This document shows positions 30,296-39,664 of a stretch of DNA of 57,532 nt, piece after piece. A model generated the notes under the pieces. That model saw only the letters and a program-made list of their open reading frames with translations, ran no database searches and was not told the origin of the DNA. The DNA is from a virus. Position numbers and translations under genes: made by a program. Location of the stretch: positions 1-57,532 of IMG/VR virus record IMGVR_UViG_3300017744_000007. One strand, given 5' to 3'. Positions within the stretch are counted from its first letter, which is position 1. Each line of letters begins with the position of its first letter.

Positions 30296-30571
30296 ATGAT
30301 GGAAATGGAAAATGGAAAGATAAACTGCGTTGATGACGTTTGCGTGGTAGACAAATATTACCGTGAGTATGCAGAACTTATGGCTGACGCTAATAAAGTA
30401 AGAGAAAGATTTAAAGAAAAGGACTTTAAGCTAATAGAGAAAAAAGAATACATAATGAATGACTTATTGTTGGAAGATGAGTTTAGAAAAAAGTATGTAG
30501 ACGTACCACAAATATCTTGTATCCCTGGTTATAGATTTATGACTAGACTTATATTAAGACAAATAAGTTAA
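30296..30571 (+). CDS. Hypothetical protein, first late gene
   Basis: A 91-residue protein (MMEMENGKINCVDDVCVVDK, YYREYAELMADANKVRERFK, DVPQISCIPGYRFMTRLILR). Helical and charged with three cysteines. It has the TAACTTTG promoter 4 nt before the ATG. It precedes the candidate small terminase and may be part of packaging, but no family is recognised. Confidence 0.65.
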   Translation: MMEMENGKINCVDDVCVVDKYYREYAELMADANKVRERFKEKDFKLIEKKEYIMNDLLLEDEFRKKYVDVPQISCIPGYRFMTRLILRQIS

Positions 30572-30576
30572 ATTTG
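30569..30576 (+). promoter_or_regulatory. Promoter -7 element TAAATTTG
   Basis: A TAnnTTTG match spanning the stop of the upstream gene, 5 nt (CATAT) before the ATG at 30582. The string TTTGCATATATG is identical to that before the gene at 11915. Confidence 0.62.
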
Positions 30577-30581
30577 CATAT

Positions 30582-31115
30582 ATGTATTTATTAAAGGTGA
30601 GCAAAAAGGGTAGCATCCACAAGGACGCTGACTCGGTTATGATAATTCCAGAGTTCGTAAATCTTATGAAAGCCGAAGGTATGGGGGAGACTGCAATGAA
30701 ATGGGTTGCACTTGTACATGACTACGAAAGTCCATACAGGTATTTAAGTATAGACGAAAGAGTGAAAGCGGTGAGTAAAGATTTATTTGACACATACGAC
30801 TGGAAATGCAAAAAAAAATCCGTGCTGCAAGCAGCAGTGGATAAATATAAGAAACTACAATTCGACCCTCTTGACGAACAGCTTATAGCATTTAATGCTA
30901 AGATAGACCAGTTTACTAAGTATATGAATAGCATGATTATTAATGATGATAACGCTGAAAGCTTACAGAAGTTAATGATTGGTATAGAAAAAATACTGAA
31001 GACAAGACAGACTTTAGTAGACGTTATTGAAAGGAGGGGTGAGCGTCAAAAGATTGTTGGAGATAAACAACTTAGCTTTTTAGAAAGCAAGTTAAATAGA
31101 GATAATGATAAATAA
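30582..31115 (+). CDS. Candidate terminase small subunit
   Basis: A 177-residue, helical protein immediately upstream of TerL, overlapping it by 11 nt. The first part (IIPEFVNLMKAEGMGETAMK) could be a HTH, followed by a long helical region (LDEQLIAFNAKIDQFTKYMN, LQKLMIGIEKILKTRQTLVD, then VIERRGERQKIVG). Small terminases recognise the packaging site and are helical oligomers encoded just before TerL. The assignment is from position and composition. It has its own promoter element. Confidence 0.6.
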   Translation: MYLLKVSKKGSIHKDADSVMIIPEFVNLMKAEGMGETAMKWVALVHDYESPYRYLSIDERVKAVSKDLFDTYDWKCKKKSVLQAAVDKYKKLQFDPLDEQLIAFNAKIDQFTKYMNSMIINDDNAESLQKLMIGIEKILKTRQTLVDVIERRGERQKIVGDKQLSFLESKLNRDNDK

Positions 31116-32919
31116 AGACGTACAAAGATACAGACCTGTAGTTAATAATGGACATCCTGATTTAAGTCCAGACTCTATTTCTTATCAAGAATATTGGGAA
31201 CAAGAAAGAGACAGGTGTATTAATGGATACAAACCAAGAGGAATGGATAAAATTTCTGGTAAGTATTACTTCTATTTAAATTACTTTAAAATATTAGGTA
31301 ACTCTGGCGATGCTGGAAACAGAAAGACTCTTATTAGCCCTTGGTACAGAGAAATGGATAAGGAATACTTTGAGACTTTCGAGACTTGCAAAGACGAAGG
31401 AAAAGGTATGATTGTTATTAAAGCTAGGGATAAAGGGTTTAGTTATATGAACTCAGGACTTCTCGGACACGAATTTACATTCTTTCCTTTTAATGACGTA
31501 GGAGTAGCGGCAGGACTTCAGTCTTCAGCAACATCATTCTTTAACAAAGTTAAAAATGGACTTAATAATATACATCCTAACTTTAGGCACTCAGCACTTA
31601 AAGATACTGACGAGATTTATAAAGCAGGATACAAACTTAAAAATAAAGACGGCAAGTGGGAAACTGGAGGATACCAGTCTCAGATTATCTGTAGGACAAT
31701 GGATAACCCAGAGGTATTCAAAGGTGAGCGACTCGGTGTCATGGTTTTTGAAGAAGCAGGGGAATTTAAAAGATTAAAGAACGCATATATGTCTTCTAAA
31801 GCCTGTTTTATGGATGGGGACATTCAATACGGTGTTCCTGTTATTGGTGGAACAGGTGGTGACATTACTAAGTCTTCTAAAGATTTTATGGAGATGTATT
31901 ATAATGCAGACGCATTTAACCTTATTCCTTCCTTTATACCTGCAAGTAGAGCCTACTATGGGTTTTACAACATTGAGTCGGGAGTAGAAGATGAGGTAGG
32001 AGCTAGAAAAAAGCTGGAGTCAGACAGAAAAAAAGTCGAGGCCGACCAAAAAGCGTACAACCTCCACTTACAAAACTACCCTATGACTGTGGAAGAAGCC
32101 TTCCTAAACACAAAGTCTAGTAGATTTAATATCTCACTTATTAACCAGCAACGTGGTAAAATAATGACTGATACTAAATTAAAAGGTCAAATACAAAAAG
32201 GAGACTTGCACTGGGTATCTGACGACAACGGAACACTTTCCGTGGAGTTTGAACCTCATCAACACGGGAAATTCAAGATTCTCCACCACCCGCGAACCAA
32301 CTTCGTTGGTTTAGACATTGGAGGTGTGGATAGCTATGACCAAGATAAAGCAGGCGCTAGTACGTCTGAGGGGTGCGCGATGATTTATAGAAGATTTTAT
32401 AATGTAGATGAGCCAGGCGATATGCTTGTAGCTGAGTATACAGACAGGCCAGAAAGAAAGGAAGACTTCTATGATGGCGTTTTAAAGTTAGCAGTATATT
32501 ATAATGCAAAAATGTTAATAGAATATACAAAAATTGCTATTATAGACTACTTTAAGAAAGAAGGTATGCAGAATCTATTAAAAGAAAAGCCTGCATCAGC
32601 ACATAATATTAGAACGCTAACACGAAATACCTACGGTGTTCACATGAATAAACAAGTTAAATCTTATATGGAGGATTTAATGGACGATTATATTAAGTCA
32701 TCCATAAACGACATTTGGTTCTACGACTTATTGGAAGAATTATCATTTTATGGACAAAAAAATACTGACCGAGCAATAGCGTTTGGGCTGTGTCTTTTAC
32801 ATAACAATGACAATTATAGAAGGAAAGTTTTGGATACTGAGGAAAAAATTAGTAAAGAATCGCTAGGATTTCGTAAATTTGCAATGAATAGCCAAGGTAT
32901 ACCAAAAAAAATACGATAG
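31105..32919 (+). CDS. terL: Terminase large subunit
   Basis: A 604-residue terminase. The ATPase half has the atypical Walker A KARDKGFSYM (about 106-115) after GMIVI, an adenine-binding KYYFYLNYFKI upstream, and Walker B LGVMVFEEAGE (210-220). The nuclease half begins at NFVGLDIGGVDSYD (the RNase H-like first Asp) and includes DMLVAEYTDRP and the later YDLLEELSF region. Length and order are normal for TerL. It cuts and translocates DNA into the prohead through the portal encoded directly after it (no gap). Confidence 0.92.
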   Translation: MINKDVQRYRPVVNNGHPDLSPDSISYQEYWEQERDRCINGYKPRGMDKISGKYYFYLNYFKILGNSGDAGNRKTLISPWYREMDKEYFETFETCKDEGKGMIVIKARDKGFSYMNSGLLGHEFTFFPFNDVGVAAGLQSSATSFFNKVKNGLNNIHPNFRHSALKDTDEIYKAGYKLKNKDGKWETGGYQSQIICRTMDNPEVFKGERLGVMVFEEAGEFKRLKNAYMSSKACFMDGDIQYGVPVIGGTGGDITKSSKDFMEMYYNADAFNLIPSFIPASRAYYGFYNIESGVEDEVGARKKLESDRKKVEADQKAYNLHLQNYPMTVEEAFLNTKSSRFNISLINQQRGKIMTDTKLKGQIQKGDLHWVSDDNGTLSVEFEPHQHGKFKILHHPRTNFVGLDIGGVDSYDQDKAGASTSEGCAMIYRRFYNVDEPGDMLVAEYTDRPERKEDFYDGVLKLAVYYNAKMLIEYTKIAIIDYFKKEGMQNLLKEKPASAHNIRTLTRNTYGVHMNKQVKSYMEDLMDDYIKSSINDIWFYDLLEELSFYGQKNTDRAIAFGLCLLHNNDNYRRKVLDTEEKISKESLGFRKFAMNSQGIPKKIR

Positions 32920-35184
32920 ATGTACAACACAATTACGTTTCCTAAACAACTACTTAAAGATAGCGAGAAAGACGACCAGTGGTGCGATGCTATGATTGAT
33001 GCAATCATTAGCACTATGAACACTGACGACTCGCCATTGATTCACTCAAGACTTGATGATATAAGAAATTATAACATTTATAACGGACACGTAGACGTAG
33101 ATGAGTACAGATATGTTACAGAACAATATGGCGCTGCTTACCCAGCAAAGCTAGTAAACTATCCTATTATAAGTCCTAAGATAGACCTGTTGATGGGTGA
33201 AGATATATCAAGGCCTTTACAAAAAAGAGTTACCACTATAAACAAGTCTGCTACTGTTAGAAAGATTGACCATAAGATTGCTATTGAACTTAAAAAGTAT
33301 ATCAACGAGCAGTTGGAAGAAATGAAAGAAAAAGCTCCAACAGACATAGACTTAAAGATTGACCAAATACCAATGCCAGATGATGTAGAAAGATACATGA
33401 TGTATACCTACAAAGAAGCTGTTGAAGAAGTTGTAGAAGATGGACTAGAGTATGTTGTTAATAAGTATAACATGAAAGACGTATTTAAGTCTGGATTTAG
33501 AGATATGCTTGTTACGTCTAAGCAATTTTATAAGGTATATATTAAAAACGGAGACCCATTCCTTAGAAGAGTAGACCCAAGAAATGTTATATATGACACA
33601 AACTCTGAGTCAGACTTTTTAGATGACGCTCAATGGATTGGTGAAGAAAGATGGCTTTCGGTAAACGAAATACTAGATGAATATGCTGAGGTTTTAAAGA
33701 GAGATGATATTGCTCTTATAGAAGATATGAGTAGAGTAAATTCATTAAACGCAGCTAATGTATACAATCAAGACTTTGAATGGCTAGACTGGAACGAAAC
33801 TACAGGAAGTAGAGTTAGAGTTGTTTCTTGTGAATGGAAATCTATTAAGCCTATAAAATACAAAGTATCAGAAAACAAATATAATCCAGAAAAACCTTTT
33901 AAAAAGATTGTACCAGATGGATACAAAAGAAGAAAGGGAGACCAAATAGAAACTAGATATATAGATGATATATGGGAGGGAACTAAAATTGGTGGTGTTG
34001 TTTTAGTTAATTGCAGAAGAAGACCTAACCAAGTTCGTTCAGTTGATGACTATGGTTCTACGCCATTATCTTATGTAGGTGTGATTAGAAATAATAGCAC
34101 GGGTAGACCTCAGTCTCTTGTAGACTTGCTACACAATATACAGATGTTATATAACATTACTATGTACAATATAGAACTAGCTATGGCTCGTTCAGGTGGT
34201 AAAGCTGTAGTATATGATGTAGCTCAACTACCTACTAATATAGGTATGGACATACAGGACGTAATGTATCATCTTAAAAATGATGGTATTATTCCTATCA
34301 ACTCCAAAGATGAAGGTAATCAAATGGCTACATTCAATCAATTCCAACAAATAGACTTTACTATTTCTCAGTCTATATCTCAGTTGTTTAATCTAAAATT
34401 AATGTTAGAAGAGACGGCAGGACAGATTTCTGGTATTAGTAGACAAAGAGCTGGAGCTATTAACACAAGTGAGTATGTAGGTAACGTGCAAAGGTCTGTT
34501 CAGCAGTCTGCACTAACTACAGAAACTTGGTTCTTTATGCACAATGAAACTAAAAAAAGATGTTTTGAAAGACTTGCTAACTTGATGAAGCTTGCTTGGA
34601 AAGATGGACACAAGGCTGCTACAATACTAGGTGATGGCGCTCATAAAATTTTAAGTGTAATGCCAGGTGAAATTAATCTTAATGACTACGGAGTATTTGT
34701 AGGAGACACTGGTAAAGAACAATCTGATAAGCAAATAATAAATCAAGTTGCTCAAGCAGCTATGCAGTCTGGTAAAGCTGGTTTATTAGACATTCTTAAA
34801 GTTTTAAAAGCTGACACGGCTACTGAGGCAGAACATACCTTAGAAAGAGCTATGAAGGTTATGGCGGAACAGCAGCAACAACAAATGGCTATGCAACAGC
34901 AACAAGCTGAAATGCAAGAGCAAGCAAGAAACGCTGAACACGCTAGAAACTTAGAGTTAGAACAAGTTAGGGTTGGGGGTAAGGTTAAGGTTGCTGAACT
35001 TGAAACTGAAGCTAAAAAGAAAATAGCAGACATAAGAGATGACGGAAATAGAGATATTTCTGACATGAAAGAAAGAACAAAGATGGCTGGTATGCAAGAT
35101 AACGGAAAATATCAGCTAGGTACGCAAGTCCCAAACTCCAAACTTCCTAGTGAAAACAAAGGTTTAGACGAGTTATTAGGATAA
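32920..35184 (+). CDS. Portal protein
   Basis: A 754-residue protein whose size and text resemble portals of crAss-like and related Bacteroidota podoviruses: DVFKSGFRDMLVTSKQFYKV, DPFLRRVDPRNVIYDTN, DDAQWIGEERWLSVNEILDE, and the stem/crown region YNITMYNIELAMARSGGK. The last 100 residues are Gln-rich and coiled-coil (MAEQQQQQMAMQQQQ), the barrel/crown end. It forms the 12-fold ring at the packaging vertex. It directly follows TerL. Confidence 0.9.
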   Translation: MYNTITFPKQLLKDSEKDDQWCDAMIDAIISTMNTDDSPLIHSRLDDIRNYNIYNGHVDVDEYRYVTEQYGAAYPAKLVNYPIISPKIDLLMGEDISRPLQKRVTTINKSATVRKIDHKIAIELKKYINEQLEEMKEKAPTDIDLKIDQIPMPDDVERYMMYTYKEAVEEVVEDGLEYVVNKYNMKDVFKSGFRDMLVTSKQFYKVYIKNGDPFLRRVDPRNVIYDTNSESDFLDDAQWIGEERWLSVNEILDEYAEVLKRDDIALIEDMSRVNSLNAANVYNQDFEWLDWNETTGSRVRVVSCEWKSIKPIKYKVSENKYNPEKPFKKIVPDGYKRRKGDQIETRYIDDIWEGTKIGGVVLVNCRRRPNQVRSVDDYGSTPLSYVGVIRNNSTGRPQSLVDLLHNIQMLYNITMYNIELAMARSGGKAVVYDVAQLPTNIGMDIQDVMYHLKNDGIIPINSKDEGNQMATFNQFQQIDFTISQSISQLFNLKLMLEETAGQISGISRQRAGAINTSEYVGNVQRSVQQSALTTETWFFMHNETKKRCFERLANLMKLAWKDGHKAATILGDGAHKILSVMPGEINLNDYGVFVGDTGKEQSDKQIINQVAQAAMQSGKAGLLDILKVLKADTATEAEHTLERAMKVMAEQQQQQMAMQQQQAEMQEQARNAEHARNLELEQVRVGGKVKVAELETEAKKKIADIRDDGNRDISDMKERTKMAGMQDNGKYQLGTQVPNSKLPSENKGLDELLG

Positions 35185-35188
35185 ATTG

Positions 35189-35196
35189 TATATTTG
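35189..35196 (+). promoter_or_regulatory. Promoter -7 element TATATTTG before scaffold gene
   Basis: A TAnnTTTG match 27 nt before the ATG at 35224, leaving a short leader of about 20 nt (unlike the leaderless sites elsewhere). It would add transcription of the scaffold and capsid genes. Confidence 0.6.
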
Positions 35197-35223
35197 CAAC
35201 GGAGTAACAAAAATAATTATATT

Positions 35224-36162
35224 ATGAGCGAAGAAAATAAAAGTGCAATAGTAGATAATTCTGAGACAAGTGAAAAGTCTTTTAACCCTATTGCTTTTGG
35301 AGACGATTTTGTTTCTGAAGAGGTTACAGCTACTGAAGCTGTTGATAGTAAAAACACTGAAGAAGCGAAAGCTACGGAAGAAGGTGCAGACGACTGGTCT
35401 TTTGAAGAAAAAGAAGTTGTTGAAGAATCAAAACCTGGAGATGATGTTGCAAGAGACGATGTTAATTGGGGAGCGATTGCAGCACAACTTGGACTTGATG
35501 GAAAAAGCACTAAAGAAGAAATACAAGCAGCCTTAAAAAATGTTGAAGACGCTAAAGAGGAAGAAAAGGCTGTTGCTCCCGAAAAAGAATTTGAGGAGTT
35601 TGAGTCTTTGCTAAAGTTAGATGACAGAGGTATAATGGTTGAAGAATTAAAAGCTAGAGGCTTTGGTGAAGGAGAAATAGAAGACTATATAGATAGACTT
35701 GATGACTCTGGAACACTAAAGTATGAAGCTTTAAAAATTCGTAATGACGTTAGAAAGCATATTGTAGAGAAAGAATCTCAAGCAAAAGCTCAAGCTAAGT
35801 TAGAAAAACAACAACAAGCTGAAAAGGTTGAAGAAAATAAAATTCAGCTACAAAAAACTATTAAGGAACGTGAGGACTTTTATGGTTATAATTTAGGAAA
35901 GGAACAAAAGAAAGAAGTATATAAATACATCACTAGTGGTGATTTTTATAAAGATTTGAGTTCTTCGCATGAAGAAGTATTTGAACAAGCGATGTTTAAA
36001 CTGTTCAAAGAACGCGTTATGTCGCTACAGTCTAAAAAAGGATATGAAGATGGTAAGTCTCAAATCCTAGACAACATTACTTCTCCAGACTTAGGGAGGA
36101 CTTCAAAACCGAGACCTGTGTCGTCAAAGGCATTTGACCCATCGCAGTTCTCAAGAAAATAG
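35224..36162 (+). CDS. Scaffolding protein (probable)
   Basis: A 312-residue, very acidic protein (ATG 35224). The N-terminal 110 residues are Glu/Asp-rich and disordered; then come helices FESLLKLDDRGIMVEELKAR and EDYIDRLDDSGTLKYEAL, a coiled coil (KESQAKAQAKLEKQQQAEKV), and a C-terminus with a basic/Pro-rich end (GRTSKPRPVSSK...FSRK). Acidic helical proteins with a basic tail located between portal and capsid genes are typical scaffolds. A serine protease domain is not visible. Confidence 0.8.
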   Translation: MSEENKSAIVDNSETSEKSFNPIAFGDDFVSEEVTATEAVDSKNTEEAKATEEGADDWSFEEKEVVEESKPGDDVARDDVNWGAIAAQLGLDGKSTKEEIQAALKNVEDAKEEEKAVAPEKEFEEFESLLKLDDRGIMVEELKARGFGEGEIEDYIDRLDDSGTLKYEALKIRNDVRKHIVEKESQAKAQAKLEKQQQAEKVEENKIQLQKTIKEREDFYGYNLGKEQKKEVYKYITSGDFYKDLSSSHEEVFEQAMFKLFKERVMSLQSKKGYEDGKSQILDNITSPDLGRTSKPRPVSSKAFDPSQFSRK

Positions 36163-36288
36163 TCGGGTATGTATGAAGCCCGAATGAGATGATGCTTAGT
36201 CCGAAACAAAGTTTCACTAACAAGTAAAGTCAAGAGTAATTCATGCAAGAGATTTTTAATAATAATAATAATATTTAATTCATTTACT
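36163..36288 (+). promoter_or_regulatory. Structured leader between scaffold and capsid genes
   Basis: This 126-nt gap can form two hairpins: TCGGG (36163-36167)/CCCGA (36179-36183), and the longer TTAGT-CC-GAAAC-AAA-GTTTC-ACTAA (36196-36220, 10 bp with a CC bulge). Neither is followed by a T-run, so they are not terminators. The last 50 nt before the ATG are AT-only repeats (AATAATAATAATA). It may protect or tune the capsid mRNA. Confidence 0.55.
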
Positions 36289-37788
36289 ATGAAAACATTT
36301 AATGGTACTTATGGGGTAAATACTGAAAAAAGCAACTCTCTTGTAGATAATCTTTTGAAGTACCCAGAAATTTCAAAAACATTGGTTCGTCAGCACCAAC
36401 GTTATTCTTTAACTTATTTATTAGAGCGTGCTGGCCGTTTCTCTAACGCAAAAGTATTGGCTGACAACTCTTACGAGTGGAAAGTATTAGGTAGAACTAA
36501 CAAACCTCTAGTAGGTCACGGTTTCTTTGACTTAAACGATACGGGTGCTTATACAGCAACTACTGACAACACACAAGATGTTGCAGATACTGCTAACGAA
36601 GTTTTTTACGCTACGTTTAAAGACAACTCTACAAATGGTCACTATGTTCTTTGTAACAGAAATGATGTTGTAAGATTTAAAGGTGGAGCAACTGCTTTGG
36701 TTTTAGCTGTTATTGCATCAGGTGATGAAACTGGAACAGGTATTACTGCTGGTGGCGGTTACAAAGTAGTTAAGTTTAGACTTATCTCTGGTGACGTTAA
36801 CGGTTCTGACCTTCATGGTGATGTTGTTGCTGGTACTATCGCTTCTGCTTACGGTGAAGCTTCTTTAGGTTCTACTGTAGGTCAAAACCAAGTTTACCCA
36901 GATACATACAAAAACTGGTTAACTATTTCTCGTAAGAAGAAAAAAGTTACTGGTGGACAACTATCTGACGTTACTTGGATTGAAAACAATGGACAGGCTT
37001 TATGGTACTTTACTGCTGAAGAATTAATGATTCAAGAGTTTATGTATCAATTAGAGCTTCAAAGATGGTACGGTGTACGTTCTGCTGGTTTAGGTGGTTC
37101 TGTGGGCGCTCCTGGTGAGAACACTGCTTCTACACTTACTGACGCTGACTCTTCTGTTGTACAGACTGGAGACGGTATCTTGGCTCAAATCACTGGTTCT
37201 AACGATGGTTCTTATAGCGGTTCTTTAACTGAAGAAAATTTAGTAGACTATATGGCTACTCTTTCTAAAAATGCTACTACTGCTGAAGGTATGGAGTACG
37301 TTGTAATGACAGGTACTGAAGGACGTAAGCAATTCCACAGAGCTATGAAAGATTTATTGGTAGGGCCTGGAACTTCGTCTAACGGAGCAGGTGGTGCTAT
37401 GATTTTTGATGCTCAAGCTGGACAAGATGTTGAATTAGGTGTAAACTTTACATCTTACAACGCTTTAGGTAATAAAATTACTATGGCTTACTGCCCAGCA
37501 TTTGATGACCCAAATCTACACGCTGACGCAAACGAAGGCGGAAAAATGGCTTTCTTAGACTTTTCTTCACAAGGTGATGGTTCAAACATTGAACTAGTTG
37601 CTAAAGGTGCTGAAGGGTACAACAGAAACTACATCCGTAAGTATGTACCAGGTATGGTTAATCCTTATGACTTTAAAGGTATGATGGCTGCTAATGGCGA
37701 TGATGCTTTTGAATGTCACGTAATGTCTGAATCAGGAATTATTGTAAGAAACCCACTTTCTTGTGGAATCTTTACAAAAACTTCGTAA
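36289..37788 (+). CDS. Major capsid protein
   Basis: A 499-residue protein in the size range of crAss-like major capsid proteins, located after the scaffold and ended by a strong terminator. The text MKTFNGTYGVNTEKSNSLVD, TLVRQHQRYSLTYLLERAGR, and VLADNSYEWKVLGRTNKPLV matches the N-arm/E-loop region of HK97-fold capsids from Bacteroidota phages; the middle (YVVMTGTEGRKQFHRAMKDL) and end (YNRNYIRKYVPGMVNP) are characteristic too. Codon use is more C/T-ending and regular than in neighbours, as for a highly expressed gene. Confidence 0.9.
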   Translation: MKTFNGTYGVNTEKSNSLVDNLLKYPEISKTLVRQHQRYSLTYLLERAGRFSNAKVLADNSYEWKVLGRTNKPLVGHGFFDLNDTGAYTATTDNTQDVADTANEVFYATFKDNSTNGHYVLCNRNDVVRFKGGATALVLAVIASGDETGTGITAGGGYKVVKFRLISGDVNGSDLHGDVVAGTIASAYGEASLGSTVGQNQVYPDTYKNWLTISRKKKKVTGGQLSDVTWIENNGQALWYFTAEELMIQEFMYQLELQRWYGVRSAGLGGSVGAPGENTASTLTDADSSVVQTGDGILAQITGSNDGSYSGSLTEENLVDYMATLSKNATTAEGMEYVVMTGTEGRKQFHRAMKDLLVGPGTSSNGAGGAMIFDAQAGQDVELGVNFTSYNALGNKITMAYCPAFDDPNLHADANEGGKMAFLDFSSQGDGSNIELVAKGAEGYNRNYIRKYVPGMVNPYDFKGMMAANGDDAFECHVMSESGIIVRNPLSCGIFTKTS

Positions 37789-37806
37789 TTCATATTACAC
37801 ACTAAT

Positions 37807-37836
37807 TTGGGGGAGGTTAATTCCTCCCTCAATTTT
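37807..37836 (+). terminator. Rho-independent terminator after capsid gene
   Basis: The stem TTGGGGGAGG (37807-37816)/CCTCCCTCAA (37823-37832), 10 bp with one G-U, has loop TTAATT and is followed by TTTT. It lies 19 nt after the capsid stop and would limit read-through into the connector genes. Confidence 0.8.
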
Positions 37837-37867
37837 AGAACAGGTATTAACAAATTTTTAAATAATT

Positions 37868-38539
37868 ATGAAACATAGAGTACAATTATTAGTAGCACAC
37901 CCAAAAAGATTTTCTTCTTTAACGTTGTCTGACTACAAAGACGAAAAAGGTAGATACGTTAAATACGAAGACATTAATGGAGAAGCTCCAGGAACGTATA
38001 CAATTACAAAAACAAGCTTAGAGTTTGATTATGCAGATGAGCATGATAAAAAGTTAGTTGATTTTTTAAGAAATCATCCATTAAAAAGCTCTTATCATTT
38101 ACACGATTTAAAAGTAAACGAAGAAAAAGAAGTGGAAGCTTTATTATCTTCAGCTGACGCTATATTAGTTGCTTCTAAAATGGGAATGGTTGAGTCAAAC
38201 GATTTTGCTAGACTTTGCGGTATTCCTTTAGACGCAGACACAGACATTATTAAAGCTAGACTTATTAAAATGGCTAGCATAAGTTCAGACAAATTTATGG
38301 AGCTTTACACGCATCCAGAAAAAGAAGACATTGTTTTTATACGTAAGGCTATAGACAAAGGTATTATATCTAAAGATAGAGGCTCTTATAAGCATAACAG
38401 AGTAGTTATGGGCTTAACAGAAGAAGCTACTATTGTGTGGTTGAAGGAAAATGCCGATATTTACGCTTTAATGAAACAAGAGCTTAGAGGTAACGTAAGT
38501 GTTGAAATAAAACCAACTAAAAAAAGTAAAGTTAAATAA
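37868..38539 (+). CDS. Capsid-adjacent structural protein, hypothetical
   Basis: A 223-residue protein: beta N-terminus (KHRVQLLVAHPKRFSSLTLS, APGTYTITKTSLEFDYADE), then helical regions (VEALLSSADAILVASKMGMV, DADTDIIKARLIKMASISSD) and a basic end (KPTKKSKVK). It is placed between capsid and connector genes. The TAATG overlap with the next gene suggests coupled production. A head-completion or minor capsid role is inferred. Confidence 0.65.
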   Translation: MKHRVQLLVAHPKRFSSLTLSDYKDEKGRYVKYEDINGEAPGTYTITKTSLEFDYADEHDKKLVDFLRNHPLKSSYHLHDLKVNEEKEVEALLSSADAILVASKMGMVESNDFARLCGIPLDADTDIIKARLIKMASISSDKFMELYTHPEKEDIVFIRKAIDKGIISKDRGSYKHNRVVMGLTEEATIVWLKENADIYALMKQELRGNVSVEIKPTKKSKVK

Positions 38540-39567
38540 TGACGTTTTTAGAAGCTCACAACTTAATGGACTTACTGCTTGATAAAGCAGACCAAGCATA
38601 TTTCACGACAGCCGAGAAAGATAAATTTCTTTCTATGGCTATTATGGAATGGTTTGAAGGATTAACTTCAGACTATTTGGAAAATGCAGGACAAGAAAGT
38701 CATGAGGGCGGTAAATTTGTTCAAAGCACAGAAAGAACTTTTAAAGAAGATGGTGTAATAAATCTTGCTAATTCGACAAAAGAAATTACGCCACATCCAC
38801 TTATTTGGGCAACAGGAGTTGTTTATCCTTTTTACAAATTAATTAATCTTAGAGTTAAAACTGTTAATGGTAACTGGGAGAAAGTAAATCCTATGAATCC
38901 TGGAACTTTAGCTCTTGAAGATATTAAAGACCCTTTTAACACTCCCGCTGTTGGAGATAGGGTTTATAATTATCATGAAAACAAACTTAAAATATTTCCA
39001 AGCACAGATTTAGTTGCCAATGATGCTTTAGTTAGTTTTACCATAGGTAGTGGTGGTGCTGCTGGAACAGTTGCATCAGTATCAATAATTGATGGAGGGG
39101 CTGGATACGCTTCAGCACCAGCAGTAACATCTAGGGATAATAGTTCTTCTACAGGAGCAGTTTTTACGGCAACTATAAATGGTAGCGGAACTGTTACAGG
39201 TGTTGCTATTGACAATGCTGGAGCTGGTTCTGATATGTCTAGCGGTAGGTTGAAAATTGATGAAAGTCCTACTTCTGCTAAATTTCAAATGAATTACTTT
39301 ACATACCCATTGCTGTCTAATGTAGCTGGAGGAAATAATGGCGGAACATCTGCTGAAACTATAGCAACCTCTAACGCTCAGTTAGGAGCAACAACAATGG
39401 CTTATGCTCCATACGAGTGGTCTGATGGAGGAAGTGCTATAAAAAACCTAGGAGCTTCACCAAGAGAAGCAGACAATATTATAAGAATAGCTGTAAGAAT
39501 GATGACTGCAAACATAGAAAGCCCTCTTTACCAAACTAATTCAATCGAAGGGAAACGAAGTGAATAA
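38539..39567 (+). CDS. Head-tail connector-like protein with inserted beta domain
   Basis: A 342-residue protein. The ends (FLEAHNLMDLLLDKADQAYF, KFLSMAIMEWFEGLTSDYLE; C-terminal READNIIRIAVRMMTANIE) are helical as in gp6-like connector subunits. In the middle (about 170-260) sits a Gly/Ser-rich repeat domain (IIDGGAGYASAPAVTS, INGSGTVTGVAIDNAGAG), a beta module known from phage adhesins. The split of a helical core by a beta insertion is unusual. Its 3' end is followed by hairpins and a new promoter. Confidence 0.7.
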   Translation: MTFLEAHNLMDLLLDKADQAYFTTAEKDKFLSMAIMEWFEGLTSDYLENAGQESHEGGKFVQSTERTFKEDGVINLANSTKEITPHPLIWATGVVYPFYKLINLRVKTVNGNWEKVNPMNPGTLALEDIKDPFNTPAVGDRVYNYHENKLKIFPSTDLVANDALVSFTIGSGGAAGTVASVSIIDGGAGYASAPAVTSRDNSSSTGAVFTATINGSGTVTGVAIDNAGAGSDMSSGRLKIDESPTSAKFQMNYFTYPLLSNVAGGNNGGTSAETIATSNAQLGATTMAYAPYEWSDGGSAIKNLGASPREADNIIRIAVRMMTANIESPLYQTNSIEGKRSE

Positions 39568-39574
39568 AAATATT

Positions 39575-39644
39575 AAAGAGGCTCTTTTTGTTTCTCCTTG
39601 TTCGAAAGTAGGTGGATTCACTATCAGTGATGAAGCCTATTTTC
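39575..39644 (+). terminator. Hairpins upstream of the ring-protein promoter
   Basis: AAAGAG-G-CTCTTT plus T-tract (39575-39589), then GAAAGTAGG (39604-39612)/CCTATTTTC (39636-39644), 9 bp with one G-T, enclosing TCACT-ATC-AGTGA (39618-39630). T-rich sequence follows. It is a possible terminator or attenuator; weaker than that after the capsid gene. Confidence 0.5.
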
Positions 39645-39656
39645 ATTTAATTTAAT

Positions 39657-39664
39657 TAACTTTG
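39657..39664 (+). promoter_or_regulatory. Promoter -7 element TAACTTTG
   Basis: A TAnnTTTG match 4 nt (CAAT) before the ATG at 39669. TTTGCAATATG is identical to the 5850-5860 site. It restarts transcription after the hairpins for the ring and tail genes. Confidence 0.65.

Noticed and set aside
36180-36240. Possible hammerhead-like ribozyme before the capsid gene (GATGATG...GAAAC)
   Set aside because: The invariant CUGAUGA core and a proper stem II are missing; the GAAAC/GTTTC pair belongs to a simple bulged hairpin.
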